NCBI GenBank assembly: GCA_036378155.1
Contig: DASUXA010000017.1
Coordinates: 1-64,000 of the forward strand
Reading direction: 5' to 3'
Length of the DNA stretch: 64,000 bases
DNA from: DASUXA01 sp036378155
GTDB taxonomy: Bacteria > Actinomycetota > Actinomycetes > Mycobacteriales > Micromonosporaceae
Under the pieces are notes generated by a model. It was given only the letters and a program-made list of their open reading frames with translations, was not told the origin of the DNA and searched no databases. Within the stretch, counting starts at the first letter, position 1; every line of letters starts with the position of its first letter. The position numbers were made by a program, and so were the translations under genes. Shown one piece after another: positions 1 to 8,180 of the stretch.

Positions 1-248
1 CCGAACGCGATCATCGTCACGCCCGCCATCTGGAGGATGACGTTCACGAAGTTGGACGCCGTGAAGAAGTTCGTCGCGGTGAAGCTGAAGTACGCCACGA
101 TGAGGACCTCACCGACGACGACCGGCAGGACGCCTAGGTTCCCCGACTTGACGTTGCCGAGCGCGCGCTGCCAGACGGTTTGGTTCTCCTCCGCGTCCCC
201 CTCCGGCAACCCGATGCCCGGCGCGACGATCTCGGCGTCTGTGCTCAC
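1..248 (-). CDS. xylH: Sugar ABC transporter permease, 5' part only (XylH-like)
   Basis: Reading leftward from a GTG at 248 gives 82 codons that run off the window edge without a stop. A soluble start is followed by a first hydrophobic helix (LPVVVGEVLIVAYF) and then the family pattern of NFFTASNFVNVILQMAG, as in the first transmembrane segment of BPD_transp_2 permeases for ribose and xylose. The GTG overlaps the stop of the upstream ATPase gene by 4 bp (GTGA), which indicates translational coupling. The protein would form the membrane channel for the sugar delivered by the binding protein encoded two genes upstream. Only the N-terminus is visible, so substrate is inferred from the neighbours. 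Confidence 0.85.
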   Translation of the reverse strand, partial: MSTDAEIVAPGIGLPEGDAEENQTVWQRALGNVKSGNLGVLPVVVGEVLIVAYFSFTATNFFTASNFVNVILQMAGVTMIAF

Positions 249-1030
249 GAGACGGTCTCCGGCGCGGGCTCCGCGATACCCGCGACCTTCGTCGGGATCC
301 CGGCGGTGATCGCGTGGACGACCTCCTGCTGCGTCGTCTTGGCGCGCTCATAGACGCCGACGTTGCGCCCGAGGCGGAGGACGGTGATTCGCGTCGCCGT
401 CTCGAAGATGTCGTGCAGGTTGTGCGAGATGAGGACGACTGCGAGCCCCTGGTCGGCCAAGCGCCTGACGAGCTCGAGCACCTGCTCGGTCTGCGCGACG
501 CCGAGCGCGGCGGTCGGCTCGTCGAGGATGACGAGCCTCGAGTTCCACATCACCGCCCGCGCAACCGCCACGGACTGGCGCTGCCCGCCCGAGAGGGTCG
601 CCACGGCCTGCCGGATCGACTTGATCGTGGTCACCCGCAGACCCTTGAGCGTCTCGGAGGATTTCTGCTCCATGACCGGTTCCTTGAGCCGGAAGAGGAT
701 GTCGCGCACCTCGCGGCCGAGAAACATGTTCTGGACGACGTCGAGGTTGTCGCAGAGCGCGAGATCCTGGTACACGATCTCCACGCCCAGCGCGCTGGCG
801 TCGCGGGGCCCGTGTACGTGGACCGGGACGCCGTCGAAGTAGTACTCGCCGGCATCGATGGGGTAGATCCCGCCGATGCACTTGACGAGGGTGGACTTGC
901 CGGCGCCGTTGTCGCCGACCAGCGCGGTCACCTGTCCCGGGTACACCGAGAAGTCGACGTCGCGCAGCACCTGTACGGGGCCGAAGCTCTTGTTGATCCG
1001 GCGCAGTTCCAGCAGGGGGGACCCGGTCAC
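245..1030 (-). CDS. xylG: Sugar ABC transporter ATP-binding protein (XylG-like, single NBD)
   Basis: A 261-residue ATPase that powers import of a pentose-type sugar. Walker A GDNGAGKST is at 39-47, the Q-loop region at about 87-90, the signature LSGGQ at 146-150, Walker B LVILDE at 166-171 and the switch histidine at 203. Many CUT2-family ATPases are double NBD proteins of about 500 residues; this is the half-length form, which would work as a homodimer. It lies between the binding-protein gene (72 bp upstream) and the permease gene (4-bp overlap). The 72-bp gap contains a GTCACGTGCCGTGAC-type inverted repeat that could adjust relative expression. Confidence 0.9.
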   Translation of the reverse strand: MTGSPLLELRRINKSFGPVQVLRDVDFSVYPGQVTALVGDNGAGKSTLVKCIGGIYPIDAGEYYFDGVPVHVHGPRDASALGVEIVYQDLALCDNLDVVQNMFLGREVRDILFRLKEPVMEQKSSETLKGLRVTTIKSIRQAVATLSGGQRQSVAVARAVMWNSRLVILDEPTAALGVAQTEQVLELVRRLADQGLAVVLISHNLHDIFETATRITVLRLGRNVGVYERAKTTQQEVVHAITAGIPTKVAGIAEPAPETVS

Positions 1031-1101
1031 GCTGCTCCTTCGGGCGATCGTGGCGAGGTCCCGGCGTCACGTGCCGTGACGCCGGGACCTGCCGGTACCG
1101 A

Positions 1102-2190
1102 CTAGCTGATGCCGGCCGCGGCGCACTTGGCGGCGTAGTCACCGGAGCAGAGTTCGTCCTTGGTGACGTAGCCGTCGGCCACCACGTCCTTGACGTTGTC
1201 CTTGTAGATCGCCTTCGGGGTGAGCAGGACGGCGGGGACGTCGCGCTTGCCCTCGGGGTCGGTCACCTTCTGGTCGACCGTCTTCTTCTCGCCCTTCGCC
1301 AGCGAGATGGCGAGCTGGGCGGCGGCGTCGGCTTCCTGCTTGACCGCCTTGTACACGGTCATGCACTGGTCACCGTTGAGGATGTTCTGCAGTCCCTGCA
1401 CCGTGGCGTCCTGCCCGGTGACCGGCACCTTGCCGTTGAGACCGTTCTTCTTCAGGATGCTGATCGCCGCGTTGCCGAGGCCGTCGTTGGCGGCGAGCAC
1501 ACCGGCGATCTTCGGGTTCTTGGTCAGCATCTGTTCGAAGATGGTGCCGGCCTTGGTGTTGTCCCAGTCGGGTACCCACTCGTCCGGTCCCTTGACGAAC
1601 TCACCGGAGTCGTACTTCGGCTTCAGCACCGAGTCGTAGCCGTTCTTGAACAGGGTCGCGTTGTTGTCGGTGGGACCGCCGTTCAGTTCGGCGACGACCG
1701 GCTTCTGTACGCCCTTGTCGGCGAGGCACTTGACCAGGCCCTCGCCCTGCAGCTTGCCGACTTCGACGTTGTCGAAGCTGACGTAGTACGACGCGCTGCC
1801 GCCGAGGGTCAGCCGGTCGTAGTCGATCGTCGCGACGCCCTGCGACTTCGCCTTGTCCAGCACCGCCTTGCCGGTACCGCTGTCCAGGTTGACGATCATC
1901 AGGACGGTGACCCCGTTGGTGATCATCTGGTCGGCGATGGTCTGGAACTGGTTCTTGTCGCCCTCGGCGTTCTGGATGTCGTAGTCGACGCCGGCCGCCT
2001 TGAACGCCTCGGTGAGGTACTTGCGGTCGGCGGTCTCCCAGCGGGCGGACGTCTTGCTGTCCGGAAGGATCACGCCGATCTTCGGTTTCTTGGCGGCACC
2101 TGCGTTGTCGTTCGACTTGCCGCCACAGCCGCTCAAGCCGCCGACGGCCACGAGGCCGACCGCGGTGAGCGTGAGGAGCCCTTTGCGCAT
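1102..2190 (-). CDS. xylF: Sugar-binding lipoprotein of ABC importer (XylF-like)
   Basis: A 362-residue periplasmic-binding-protein-like lipoprotein (Peripla_BP_4). The start at 2190 was chosen because it gives a lipoprotein signal peptide at once (MRKGLLTLTAVGLVAVGG, lipobox LSGC with C22) and has AAAGGA about 8 bases upstream. The frame stays open for 80 more codons upstream, but that part has no signal-peptide character. The stretch IDYDRLTLGGSASYYVSFDN strongly resembles D-xylose-binding XylF, so xylose is the best guess, although related pentoses or hexoses are possible. It would be anchored outside the membrane by C22 and hand sugar to the XylGH-type proteins encoded downstream. Confidence 0.88.
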   Translation of the reverse strand: MRKGLLTLTAVGLVAVGGLSGCGGKSNDNAGAAKKPKIGVILPDSKTSARWETADRKYLTEAFKAAGVDYDIQNAEGDKNQFQTIADQMITNGVTVLMIVNLDSGTGKAVLDKAKSQGVATIDYDRLTLGGSASYYVSFDNVEVGKLQGEGLVKCLADKGVQKPVVAELNGGPTDNNATLFKNGYDSVLKPKYDSGEFVKGPDEWVPDWDNTKAGTIFEQMLTKNPKIAGVLAANDGLGNAAISILKKNGLNGKVPVTGQDATVQGLQNILNGDQCMTVYKAVKQEADAAAQLAISLAKGEKKTVDQKVTDPEGKRDVPAVLLTPKAIYKDNVKDVVADGYVTKDELCSGDYAAKCAAAGIS

Positions 2191-2393
2191 GCTCGGGTCC
2201 TTTCGGGGGAAGGGTGCCGCGGGAGCGGCGGTGATTGTTGTGCCCGGCAACGTATTCCGGGGAAAGCCCGCGCACAAGAGGAAGTTTGTTGTGGCCGGTA
2301 ACAATTCCGCAACGTACCGCGCGGTCACGGTCGCTCGCGGTAACCACGGGTCGTCGCTCCGAATCGGGGCGGCAACCGACGCGACCCCCGGTT

Positions 2394-2420
2394 TTGGCAC
2401 TCTCCTTGACGGAGTGCTAG
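2394..2420. promoter_or_regulatory. CIRCE operator 1 (HrcA site)
   Basis: TTGGCACTC, nine bases, then GAGTGCTAG: one mismatch per arm from the CIRCE consensus TTAGCACTC-N9-GAGTGCTAA bound by HrcA. It overlaps the likely -35 region of the groES promoter. Confidence 0.93.
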
Positions 2421-2433
2421 GCGTCGGCATAGC
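2406..2433 (+). promoter_or_regulatory. Putative vegetative promoter of groES-groEL
   Basis: TTGACG at 2406-2411 lies inside the spacer and second arm of CIRCE 1. CATAGC at 2428-2433 follows after 16 bases and is a fair -10. Bound HrcA would cover this promoter. Assignment is by pattern only. Confidence 0.5.
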
Positions 2434-2439
2434 CTTCGG

Positions 2440-2466
2440 TTAGCACTCTCGGACTGAGGGTGCCAA
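2440..2466. promoter_or_regulatory. CIRCE operator 2 (HrcA site, imperfect right arm)
   Basis: A perfect left arm TTAGCACTC, nine bases, then GGGTGCCAA, which has two changes from GAGTGCTAA. It is centred 46 bp after the first CIRCE, just downstream of the presumed transcription start, so it would lie in the 5' UTR. Paired CIRCE sites are known upstream of mycobacterial groES. Confidence 0.85.
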
Positions 2467-2548
2467 GCCCGGCGGTGCCGGCACCCGCGACGACGGAGCC
2501 GCCAGGTGGCATGAGGCAGCAGATCAAGTACCCCAGGAGGGTATGCCC

Positions 2549-2857
2549 GTGACTACCGCGACGAAGGTTGCGATCAAGCCGCTCGAGGACCGGATCGTCG
2601 TCCAGGCCAACGAGGCTGAGACGACCACGGCGTCGGGGATCGTCATTCCCGACACCGCGAAGGAGAAGCCCCAGGAGGGCACGGTGATCGCCGTCGGTCC
2701 GGGCCGCTTCGATGACAAGGGCAACCGCATCCCGGTCGACGTGAAGGTCGGCGACACGGTCATCTTCTCGAAGTACGGCGGCACCGAGGTGAAGTACGCC
2801 GGCGAGGAGTACCTGGTGCTCTCCGCGCGCGACGTGCTCGCGGTCATCGAAAAGTGA
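2549..2857 (+). CDS. groES: Co-chaperonin GroES (10 kDa)
   Basis: The GroES heptamer caps the GroEL chamber. The 102-residue product carries the family core KPLEDRIVVQ near the start, then ASGIVIPDTAKEKPQEG and the C-terminal YLVLSARDVLAVIEK typical of actinobacteria. I chose the GTG at 2549 because AGGAGG at 2535-2540 is 8 bases from it and only 2 bases from the ATG at 2543, and because 102 residues matches Streptomyces GroES. The ATG would add only two residues. Two CIRCE operators upstream indicate HrcA control. Confidence 0.97.
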   Translation: MTTATKVAIKPLEDRIVVQANEAETTTASGIVIPDTAKEKPQEGTVIAVGPGRFDDKGNRIPVDVKVGDTVIFSKYGGTEVKYAGEEYLVLSARDVLAVIEK

Positions 2858-2870
2858 CCAACTGACAGTG

Positions 2871-2909
2871 CGACCGCCCTGGCTCGGCCCGTGCCGACCA
2901 GGGCGGTCG
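2871..2909 (+). promoter_or_regulatory. Intercistronic hairpin between groES and groEL
   Basis: A 12-bp perfect stem (2871-2882 with 2898-2909) continues into an inner stem TCGGC/GCCGA with one unpaired C, leaving a 4-base loop. It has no T-run, so it is more likely an mRNA processing or stability element than a strong terminator. Cleavage between groES and groEL1 messages has been described in mycobacteria. Confidence 0.6.
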
Positions 2910-2925
2910 TGTGGAGGAGACGTAC

Positions 2926-4575
2926 ATGGCGAAGATCCTGAGCTTCTCCGACGACGCCCGGCACCTGCTCGAGCACGGGGTGAACAGCCTGGCCGACACG
3001 GTCAAGGTGACCCTGGGACCGAAGGGCCGCAACGTCGTCCTCGACAAGAAGTTCGGCGTACCCACGATCACCAACGACGGCGTGACCATCGCCAAGGAGA
3101 TCGAGCTTTCCAACCCGTATGAGAACCTCGGCGCGCAGTTGGTCAAGGAGGTAGCCACCAAGACCAACGACGTCGCCGGTGACGGAACCACCACCGCGAC
3201 CGTGCTCGCGCAGGCGATGGTCCGCGAGGGCCTGCGCAACGTCGCCGCCGGCGCCAACCCGACCGCGCTCAAGCGCGGCATCGACGCCGCAGTCGCCGCC
3301 GTCAACGAGGCGCTGCTGGACAAGGCCGCCGAGGTCGCGAGCAAGCAGGACGTGGCCCAGGTCGCGACGATCTCGGCCCAGGACGCCTCGGTCGGCGACC
3401 TGATCTCGGAGGCGATGGACAAGGTCGGCCGGGACGGTGTGATCACGGTCGAGGAAGGCTCGACCCTGGCCACCGAACTCGAGGTCACCGAGGGGATGCA
3501 GTTCGACAAGGGCTTCATCTCCCCGCAGTTCGTCACCGACGCGCAGGAGCAGGAAGCCGTCCTCGACGACCCGTACGTGCTGGTCACCACGCAGAAGATC
3601 AGCGCCATCGAGGAGCTGCTCCCGCTGCTGGAGAAGATCGTCGAGGCGAACAAGCCGCTGCTGATCATCGCCGAGGACGTCGAGGGGCAGGCGCTGTCCA
3701 CCCTCGTCGTCAACGCGATCCGCAAGACGCTGCGGGTCTGCGCCGTCAAGGCGCCCGCGTTCGGTGACCGGCGCAAGGCGATCCTGCAGGACATCTCGAT
3801 CCTGACCGGTGCCGACCTGATCGCCCCCGAGCTCGGGTACAAGCTCGACAGCATCGGTCTGGAGCAGCTCGGTCGGGCGCGGCGCGTGGTGGTCGCCAAG
3901 GACACCACCACGATCGTCGACGGCGGCGGGGACCAGACCGAGGTCGACGCGCGGATCGAGCAGATCCGCAAGGAGATCGAGGCGTCCGACTCCGACTGGG
4001 ACCGGGAGAAGCTGTCCGAGCGGCTCGCGAAGCTGTCCGGCGGCGTCGCGGTGATCAAGGTCGGTGCCGCGACCGAGGTCGAGATGAAGGAGAAGAAGCA
4101 CCGCATCGAGGACGCCATCGCGGCGACCAGGGCAGCGGTGGAGGAGGGCGTCGTACCGGGTGGCGGCGCGGCGCTCGTCCAGGCGCTGTCCGCGCTCGAC
4201 GGCGACCTCGGGCGTACCGGCGACGAGGCGGTCGGCGTCTCGATCGTGCGCAAGGCGCTGGTCGAGCCGCTGCGCTGGATCGCGCAGAACGCCGGCCACG
4301 ACGGATACGTGGTGGTCGACCGGGTGCGCGAGGCGAGCTGGGGCGAGGGCCTCAACGCCGCCACCGGCGAGTACGTCGACCTGCTCAAGGCCGGCATCAT
4401 CGACCCGGTGAAGGTGACCCGGAACGCGGTCGCCAACGCGGCGTCCATCGCCGGGCTGCTGCTCACCACCGAGACCCTGGTCGTGGACAAGCCCAAGGCG
4501 CCGGAGCCGGCGGCGAACGGGCACGGGCACAGCCACGGTCACGGGCACAGCCACCAGCACGGTCCCGGCTTCTGA
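2926..4575 (+). CDS. groEL1: Chaperonin GroEL1 with His-rich C-terminus
   Basis: A 549-residue 60-kDa chaperonin that folds proteins with GroES. Family hallmarks include VTLGPKGRNVVLDKKFG, the ATP-site stretch VAGDGTTTATVLAQAM, and GGGAALVQAL. The start at 2926 has GGAGGAGA upstream and gives the standard MAKILSF. The C-terminus ends in an NGHGHSHGHGHSHQHGPGF tail with seven histidines instead of the GGM repeats of housekeeping GroEL. This is the mark of the groES-linked actinobacterial GroEL1 paralogue, so a second groEL with a GGM tail is expected elsewhere in the genome. Co-transcribed with groES and followed by a strong terminator. Confidence 0.97.
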   Translation: MAKILSFSDDARHLLEHGVNSLADTVKVTLGPKGRNVVLDKKFGVPTITNDGVTIAKEIELSNPYENLGAQLVKEVATKTNDVAGDGTTTATVLAQAMVREGLRNVAAGANPTALKRGIDAAVAAVNEALLDKAAEVASKQDVAQVATISAQDASVGDLISEAMDKVGRDGVITVEEGSTLATELEVTEGMQFDKGFISPQFVTDAQEQEAVLDDPYVLVTTQKISAIEELLPLLEKIVEANKPLLIIAEDVEGQALSTLVVNAIRKTLRVCAVKAPAFGDRRKAILQDISILTGADLIAPELGYKLDSIGLEQLGRARRVVVAKDTTTIVDGGGDQTEVDARIEQIRKEIEASDSDWDREKLSERLAKLSGGVAVIKVGAATEVEMKEKKHRIEDAIAATRAAVEEGVVPGGGAALVQALSALDGDLGRTGDEAVGVSIVRKALVEPLRWIAQNAGHDGYVVVDRVREASWGEGLNAATGEYVDLLKAGIIDPVKVTRNAVANAASIAGLLLTTETLVVDKPKAPEPAANGHGHSHGHGHSHQHGPGF

Positions 4576-4589
4576 CCGGTACTCACACA

Positions 4590-4624
4590 CTGAACGGGCG
4601 TGCGGTCACCGCACGCCCGTTCAG
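4590..4624 (+). terminator. Terminator between groEL1 and whiD
   Basis: A perfect 16-bp inverted repeat (4590-4605 with 4609-4624) around a 3-base centre, starting 14 bp after the groEL stop. It has no T-run, as is common for actinobacterial terminators, and can serve both convergent genes. Confidence 0.85.
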
Positions 4625-4742
4625 TCGTTCGCGAGCTGTTTCTCGCCGGTTCACCCGTTCCCGTCGCCCGCTGGACGGTCGCAGTCGACGACGGTGGCGC
4701 CGCCCGAACCGGGCGGCGCCACCGGGTGGCTCATGATCACCG

Positions 4743-5135
4743 TTACCGTTGACTGACTGCCTCCTGGCGCTGGCTCGGTACCGACGTCGCGCTGCGGCTG
4801 AGCCGCATTTCCAGGGCGTTCACGTCGACCCGGTGGCGGTACCGGTCGGCGGTGTCCTCCCACCCGATCGCGAGCAGCCGCAGCCGTTCCGACTCGGTGA
4901 ACCCACCCCAGACGCCGTACGGCTCGCGGGTGACCAGCGCCTGCGCGGCGCACTCCGAGCGGACCGGGCACCGGCGGCACAGGGACTTGGCGAGCGCCTC
5001 GCGACGGTCCCGGGATGAGCCGCGTTCGCCGTCAGGGTGGAAGAACTGGGCACTGTCCCGGCCTCGGCACAGCCCCTTCAGCTGCCACTCCCAGATATCG
5101 GCAATAGGCCCGGGCAGCCGTCGTACGTTCGCCAT
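4743..5135 (-). CDS. whiD: WhiB-family Fe-S regulator, WhiD/WhiB3 orthologue
   Basis: A 130-residue Wbl protein. The four [4Fe-4S] ligands are C23, C53, C56 and C62, followed by the GVWGG turn at 74-78 that contacts the principal sigma factor. The N-terminal pattern LPGPIADIWEWQLKGLCRG and FFHPDGERG closely match mycobacterial WhiB3 and Streptomyces WhiD. The position tail-to-tail with groEL1 and next to bldM is the same as in those genera. It is a redox-responsive partner of SigA region 4, linked to sporulation-septum and spore maturation in Streptomyces and to redox homeostasis in Mycobacterium. It is longer than WhiB3 by a variable C-terminal tail. GGAAGG precedes the start. It diverges from bldM across a 184-bp shared promoter region. 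Confidence 0.95.
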   Translation of the reverse strand: MANVRRLPGPIADIWEWQLKGLCRGRDSAQFFHPDGERGSSRDRREALAKSLCRRCPVRSECAAQALVTREPYGVWGGFTESERLRLLAIGWEDTADRYRHRVDVNALEMRLSRSATSVPSQRQEAVSQR

Positions 5136-5319
5136 CGCGCACCTTCCTCGCGGTCAGTCGGTGACCTCGGGCCGGTACTTACCCGTACGCGTGACGTTCT
5201 AAGCATCGTCTTCGCCACATCATCGCGAGTTGTGTCAACTATCTGCCCGATTGTTCTGTCGAAAATCCCCATGACCGGGATGGTTTCGTGATCCCCTTTT
5301 GGTAGAGAGGGGAAGAACA

Positions 5320-6015
5320 GTGCGAAACGTGCTCGCTTGTGTCCGAACGTCGCTTGCCACCCAGGCGATCACCGCCTGCGCCCACCAGCTTGGCATCGCC
5401 TCGGCTGTCCGTGCCGTGACGACCTCGGCGGACGCGCTGGCCCGCCTCGCCGAGCAGCCGGCCGACGTGATCCTCGCCGACGTCGCGGTGACCCGACCGG
5501 ATACGCCCGGGTTCACCCGCCGCGCGCTCGCCGCCTCGCCCGGCGCGCTCGTGGTGCTGTTCGGCGCTGAGGATCCGCAGGCGGCGATGGCGGCGGTGGC
5601 AGCCGGCGCGCGTGGCGTGATCCGGGGGTCCGACCTGGTCACCGCGGTGACGAAGACGCTGCTGCTGGTCGCGTCCGAACAGTTGGGCGATGCTCCTGCG
5701 GCGTCGGGTTCGCCCGGCGGAGCCGGGTGCGGCACGGCGACGGCGGTCCAGGCGGCTACGGTCGTCCCGTTGCAGCGGGTCGACCGGATACCGGTGACGG
5801 TGACCGAACGCGGTCGGCGCAGCGGACTCACCGAGCGGGAGCTTCAGGTGCTGCGCGGCATGGCGGACGGCAAGAGCAACGCGGAGATCGGTCGCGACCT
5901 GTACGTGAGCGAGGACACTGTGAAGACTCACGCCCGGCGGCTGTTCCGCAAGCTGGGCGCGCGCGACCGGGCACACGCGGTGGCGTCCGCGTTCCGCGCC
6001 GGGCTGGTGTCCTGA
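5320..6015 (+). CDS. bldM: Orphan response regulator BldM
   Basis: A 231-residue NarL/LuxR-type regulator with no kinase nearby. The C-terminal helix-turn-helix (LTERELQVLRGM...KSNAEIGRDLYVSEDTVKTH) is almost the sequence of Streptomyces BldM, and the whiD-bldM-guaB order is conserved. The N-terminal receiver is degenerate: D54 (VILAD) is in the phospho-acceptor position, but the acidic pair expected near residue 8 is replaced by LACVRTS, so phosphorylation is unlikely. An Ala/Gly-rich linker at about 125-165 is longer than in Streptomyces. The GTG start at 5320 has GAGAGGGGAA upstream. In Streptomyces BldM controls aerial growth alone and spore genes with WhiI. Confidence 0.92.
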   Translation: MRNVLACVRTSLATQAITACAHQLGIASAVRAVTTSADALARLAEQPADVILADVAVTRPDTPGFTRRALAASPGALVVLFGAEDPQAAMAAVAAGARGVIRGSDLVTAVTKTLLLVASEQLGDAPAASGSPGGAGCGTATAVQAATVVPLQRVDRIPVTVTERGRRSGLTERELQVLRGMADGKSNAEIGRDLYVSEDTVKTHARRLFRKLGARDRAHAVASAFRAGLVS

Positions 6016-6060
6016 CCTGGGCGCGGCTACGGCGTCCGGCGCCGCCCGCGACCGGGTCGC

Positions 6061-6459
6061 CTACTCGTCGGTCGCCTCGGCCAGCGTGTCGTGCACGCCG
6101 TCGGCGTAGCCCCGCGCGTACTCCCAGGTCACGTAGTGGTCCGGGTCGGGGTCGTAAGCGGGTTCGTGGACCCGGGGGCGTCCCGACTCCAGCAGGTGGC
6201 GCAGGTTGCCACGGAGCAGGTCCCAGTCGAAGTAGTGCGGCTCGCGGCAGTCCTCGCAGTCGACGACCAGCCCACGGATCCCGGTCGGCGCGAGCAGGGC
6301 CTGGTAGATCTCCAGGTCGGCGAGGTCCTCCAGGACGTCCTCCCGCTCGGCATCCGTCAGCTCGCCGCCGACCTCGTCGTCGGCGTCGTCGAGTTCGCTC
6401 AGGTCGGCGGCCGGGTCGGCGGGGTCGCCCGCGAACGGATCGATGGGCTCGTCGTGCAC
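6061..6459 (-). CDS. DUF5319 family conserved actinobacterial protein
   Basis: A 132-residue acidic cytoplasmic protein of unknown function, matching the family of mycobacterial Rv3412. The GTG at 6459 (VHDEPIDPFAGD) fits the family start; the frame is open further upstream without resemblance. The conserved block is GIRGLVVDCEDCREPHYFDWD, in which C-E-D-C could bind metal, followed by HEPAYDPDPDHYVTWEYARGYADG. It lies between bldM and guaB, as its relatives lie beside sigD and guaB2 in mycobacteria. No function can be inferred beyond that. Confidence 0.85.
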   Translation of the reverse strand: MHDEPIDPFAGDPADPAADLSELDDADDEVGGELTDAEREDVLEDLADLEIYQALLAPTGIRGLVVDCEDCREPHYFDWDLLRGNLRHLLESGRPRVHEPAYDPDPDHYVTWEYARGYADGVHDTLAEATDE

Positions 6460-6614
6460 GACTCCACCGTATCCCCGCCGTGCCCGCCTGTCGCCCGCCC
6501 CCGACGAACCTGTCGACAGGGGGCGGGAGAGCGGCGTCACGCTGCCCCACTACCCTCGGTGTTGATCAATTCCATGGGTACCATGGGTGCCACGCGCTGC
6601 CGAGGGGACCTGCC

Positions 6615-8132
6615 GTGGATCATCTGCCCGTTGCCGACCACCGGATCGCCACCGCCGAGCACCCGTTGCCGCTCGGCCTGACCTTCGACGACGTGCTGCT
6701 GCTCCCCGCCGAATCGGACGTGGTGCCCAGCGCCGTCGACACGACGACCCGACTGACCCGGCGGGTCAGCCTGCGCATCCCGCTGGTGTCCAGCGCGATG
6801 GACACGGTGACCGAGGCGCGCATGGCGATCGCCATGGCGCGGCAGGGCGGCATCGGCGTGCTGCACCGCAATCTGTCGATCGAGGACCAGGCGGTACAGG
6901 TCGATCTGGTCAAGCGTTCCGAAGCCGGCATGATCACCAACCCGGTGACCTGCTCGCCGAACGACACGCTGCGTGACGTCGACAATCTGTGCGCGAAGTA
7001 CCGCATCTCCGGTGCCCCGGTCGTCGACGAGGGTGGATACCTGGTGGGCATCGTCACCAACCGCGACATGCGCTGGTTGGCGGACAAGAACACCCTGGTC
7101 CGCGACGTGATGACCAAGATGCCGCTGGTCACCGCCCCGGTCGGGGTGAGCAAGACGGACGCGCTCGACCTGCTGCGTCGGCACAAGATCGAGAAGCTGC
7201 CGCTGGTCGACGACGCCGGACGGCTGCGCGGACTGATCACCGTCAAGGACTTCGCCAAGAGCGAACAGTTCCCGCACGCCACCAAGGACGACGCCGGTCG
7301 ACTGCGGGTCGCCGCCGCGATCGGCGTGGGCGACGACGCGTACAAGCGTGCCCGCACCCTGGTCGACGCGGGCGTGGACGTGCTCATGGTGGACACCGCG
7401 CACGGTCACAACCGGCAGGTGCTCGACATGGTCGCGCGGCTGAAGCGGGACACCGACGTCGACGTGGTGGGCGGCAACATCGCCACGTACGCCGGGGCCA
7501 AGGCGCTGGTGGAGGCGGGCGCGGACGCGGTGAAGGTGGGCGTGGGACCGGGCTCGATCTGTACCACCCGGGTGGTCGCCGGGGTGGGGGTACCGCAGAT
7601 CACCGCGATCATGGAGGCGGCTCGGGCGTGCCGACCCGCCGGCGTACCGGTGATCGGCGACGGCGGCATGCAGTACTCCGGCGACATCGCCAAGGCGATC
7701 GTGGCGGGCGCCGAGACCGTCATGCTCGGTTCGCTGCTCGCCGGGTGTGACGAGAGCCCCGGCGAGCTGATCTTCATCAACGGCAAGCAGTACAAGTCCT
7801 ACCGGGGCATGGGGTCGCTGGGCGCGATGCAGTCCCGGGGACAGGCGCGGTCCTTCTCCAAGGACCGGTACTTCCAGGACGACGTGCTCTCCGACGACAA
7901 GCTGGTGCCGGAGGGCGTCGAGGGGCAGGTGCCGTACCGCGGACCGCTGGCGGCGGTGGCGCACCAGCTGGTCGGCGGGCTGCGCTCGGCGATGGGTTTC
8001 GTCGGCGCGCCCACCATCCCGGTGATGCAGGAGCGCGGTCAACTGATCCGGATCACCGCCGCCGGGTTGAAGGAGAGCCACCCGCACGACATCCAGATGA
8101 CCGTCGAGGCACCCAACTACACCTCACGGTGA
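6615..8132 (+). CDS. guaB: Inosine-5'-monophosphate dehydrogenase
   Basis: Oxidises IMP to XMP with NAD+, the committed step to GMP. The 505-residue protein has the (beta/alpha)8 barrel interrupted by two CBS domains at about 108-165 and 168-222. The catalytic loop is GVGPGSICTTR with C316, and the IMP-binding GDGGMQYSGDIAKA and the YRGMGSLGAM flap region follow. The GTG at 6615 is chosen for GAGGGGAC just upstream and because the sequence becomes family-like directly after it. guaB3 follows 48 bp downstream and guaA lies 4 kb further along, so GMP synthesis genes are grouped. Confidence 0.97.
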   Translation: MDHLPVADHRIATAEHPLPLGLTFDDVLLLPAESDVVPSAVDTTTRLTRRVSLRIPLVSSAMDTVTEARMAIAMARQGGIGVLHRNLSIEDQAVQVDLVKRSEAGMITNPVTCSPNDTLRDVDNLCAKYRISGAPVVDEGGYLVGIVTNRDMRWLADKNTLVRDVMTKMPLVTAPVGVSKTDALDLLRRHKIEKLPLVDDAGRLRGLITVKDFAKSEQFPHATKDDAGRLRVAAAIGVGDDAYKRARTLVDAGVDVLMVDTAHGHNRQVLDMVARLKRDTDVDVVGGNIATYAGAKALVEAGADAVKVGVGPGSICTTRVVAGVGVPQITAIMEAARACRPAGVPVIGDGGMQYSGDIAKAIVAGAETVMLGSLLAGCDESPGELIFINGKQYKSYRGMGSLGAMQSRGQARSFSKDRYFQDDVLSDDKLVPEGVEGQVPYRGPLAAVAHQLVGGLRSAMGFVGAPTIPVMQERGQLIRITAAGLKESHPHDIQMTVEAPNYTSR

Positions 8133-8180
8133 CCGGCGCGGCTACCGTAGCCGCGGTGGTGGTCGAGTTTGGAGCGACAG

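Noticed and set aside
2191..2430. An 80-codon N-terminal extension of the sugar-binding protein
   Set aside because: The frame is open, but the signal peptide, lipobox and ribosome-binding site all point to the start at 2190, and the extension crosses the CIRCE region.
2311..4590. Long minus-strand frames opposite groES and groEL
   Set aside because: Antisense shadows of highly GC-biased genes, without family resemblance or starts.
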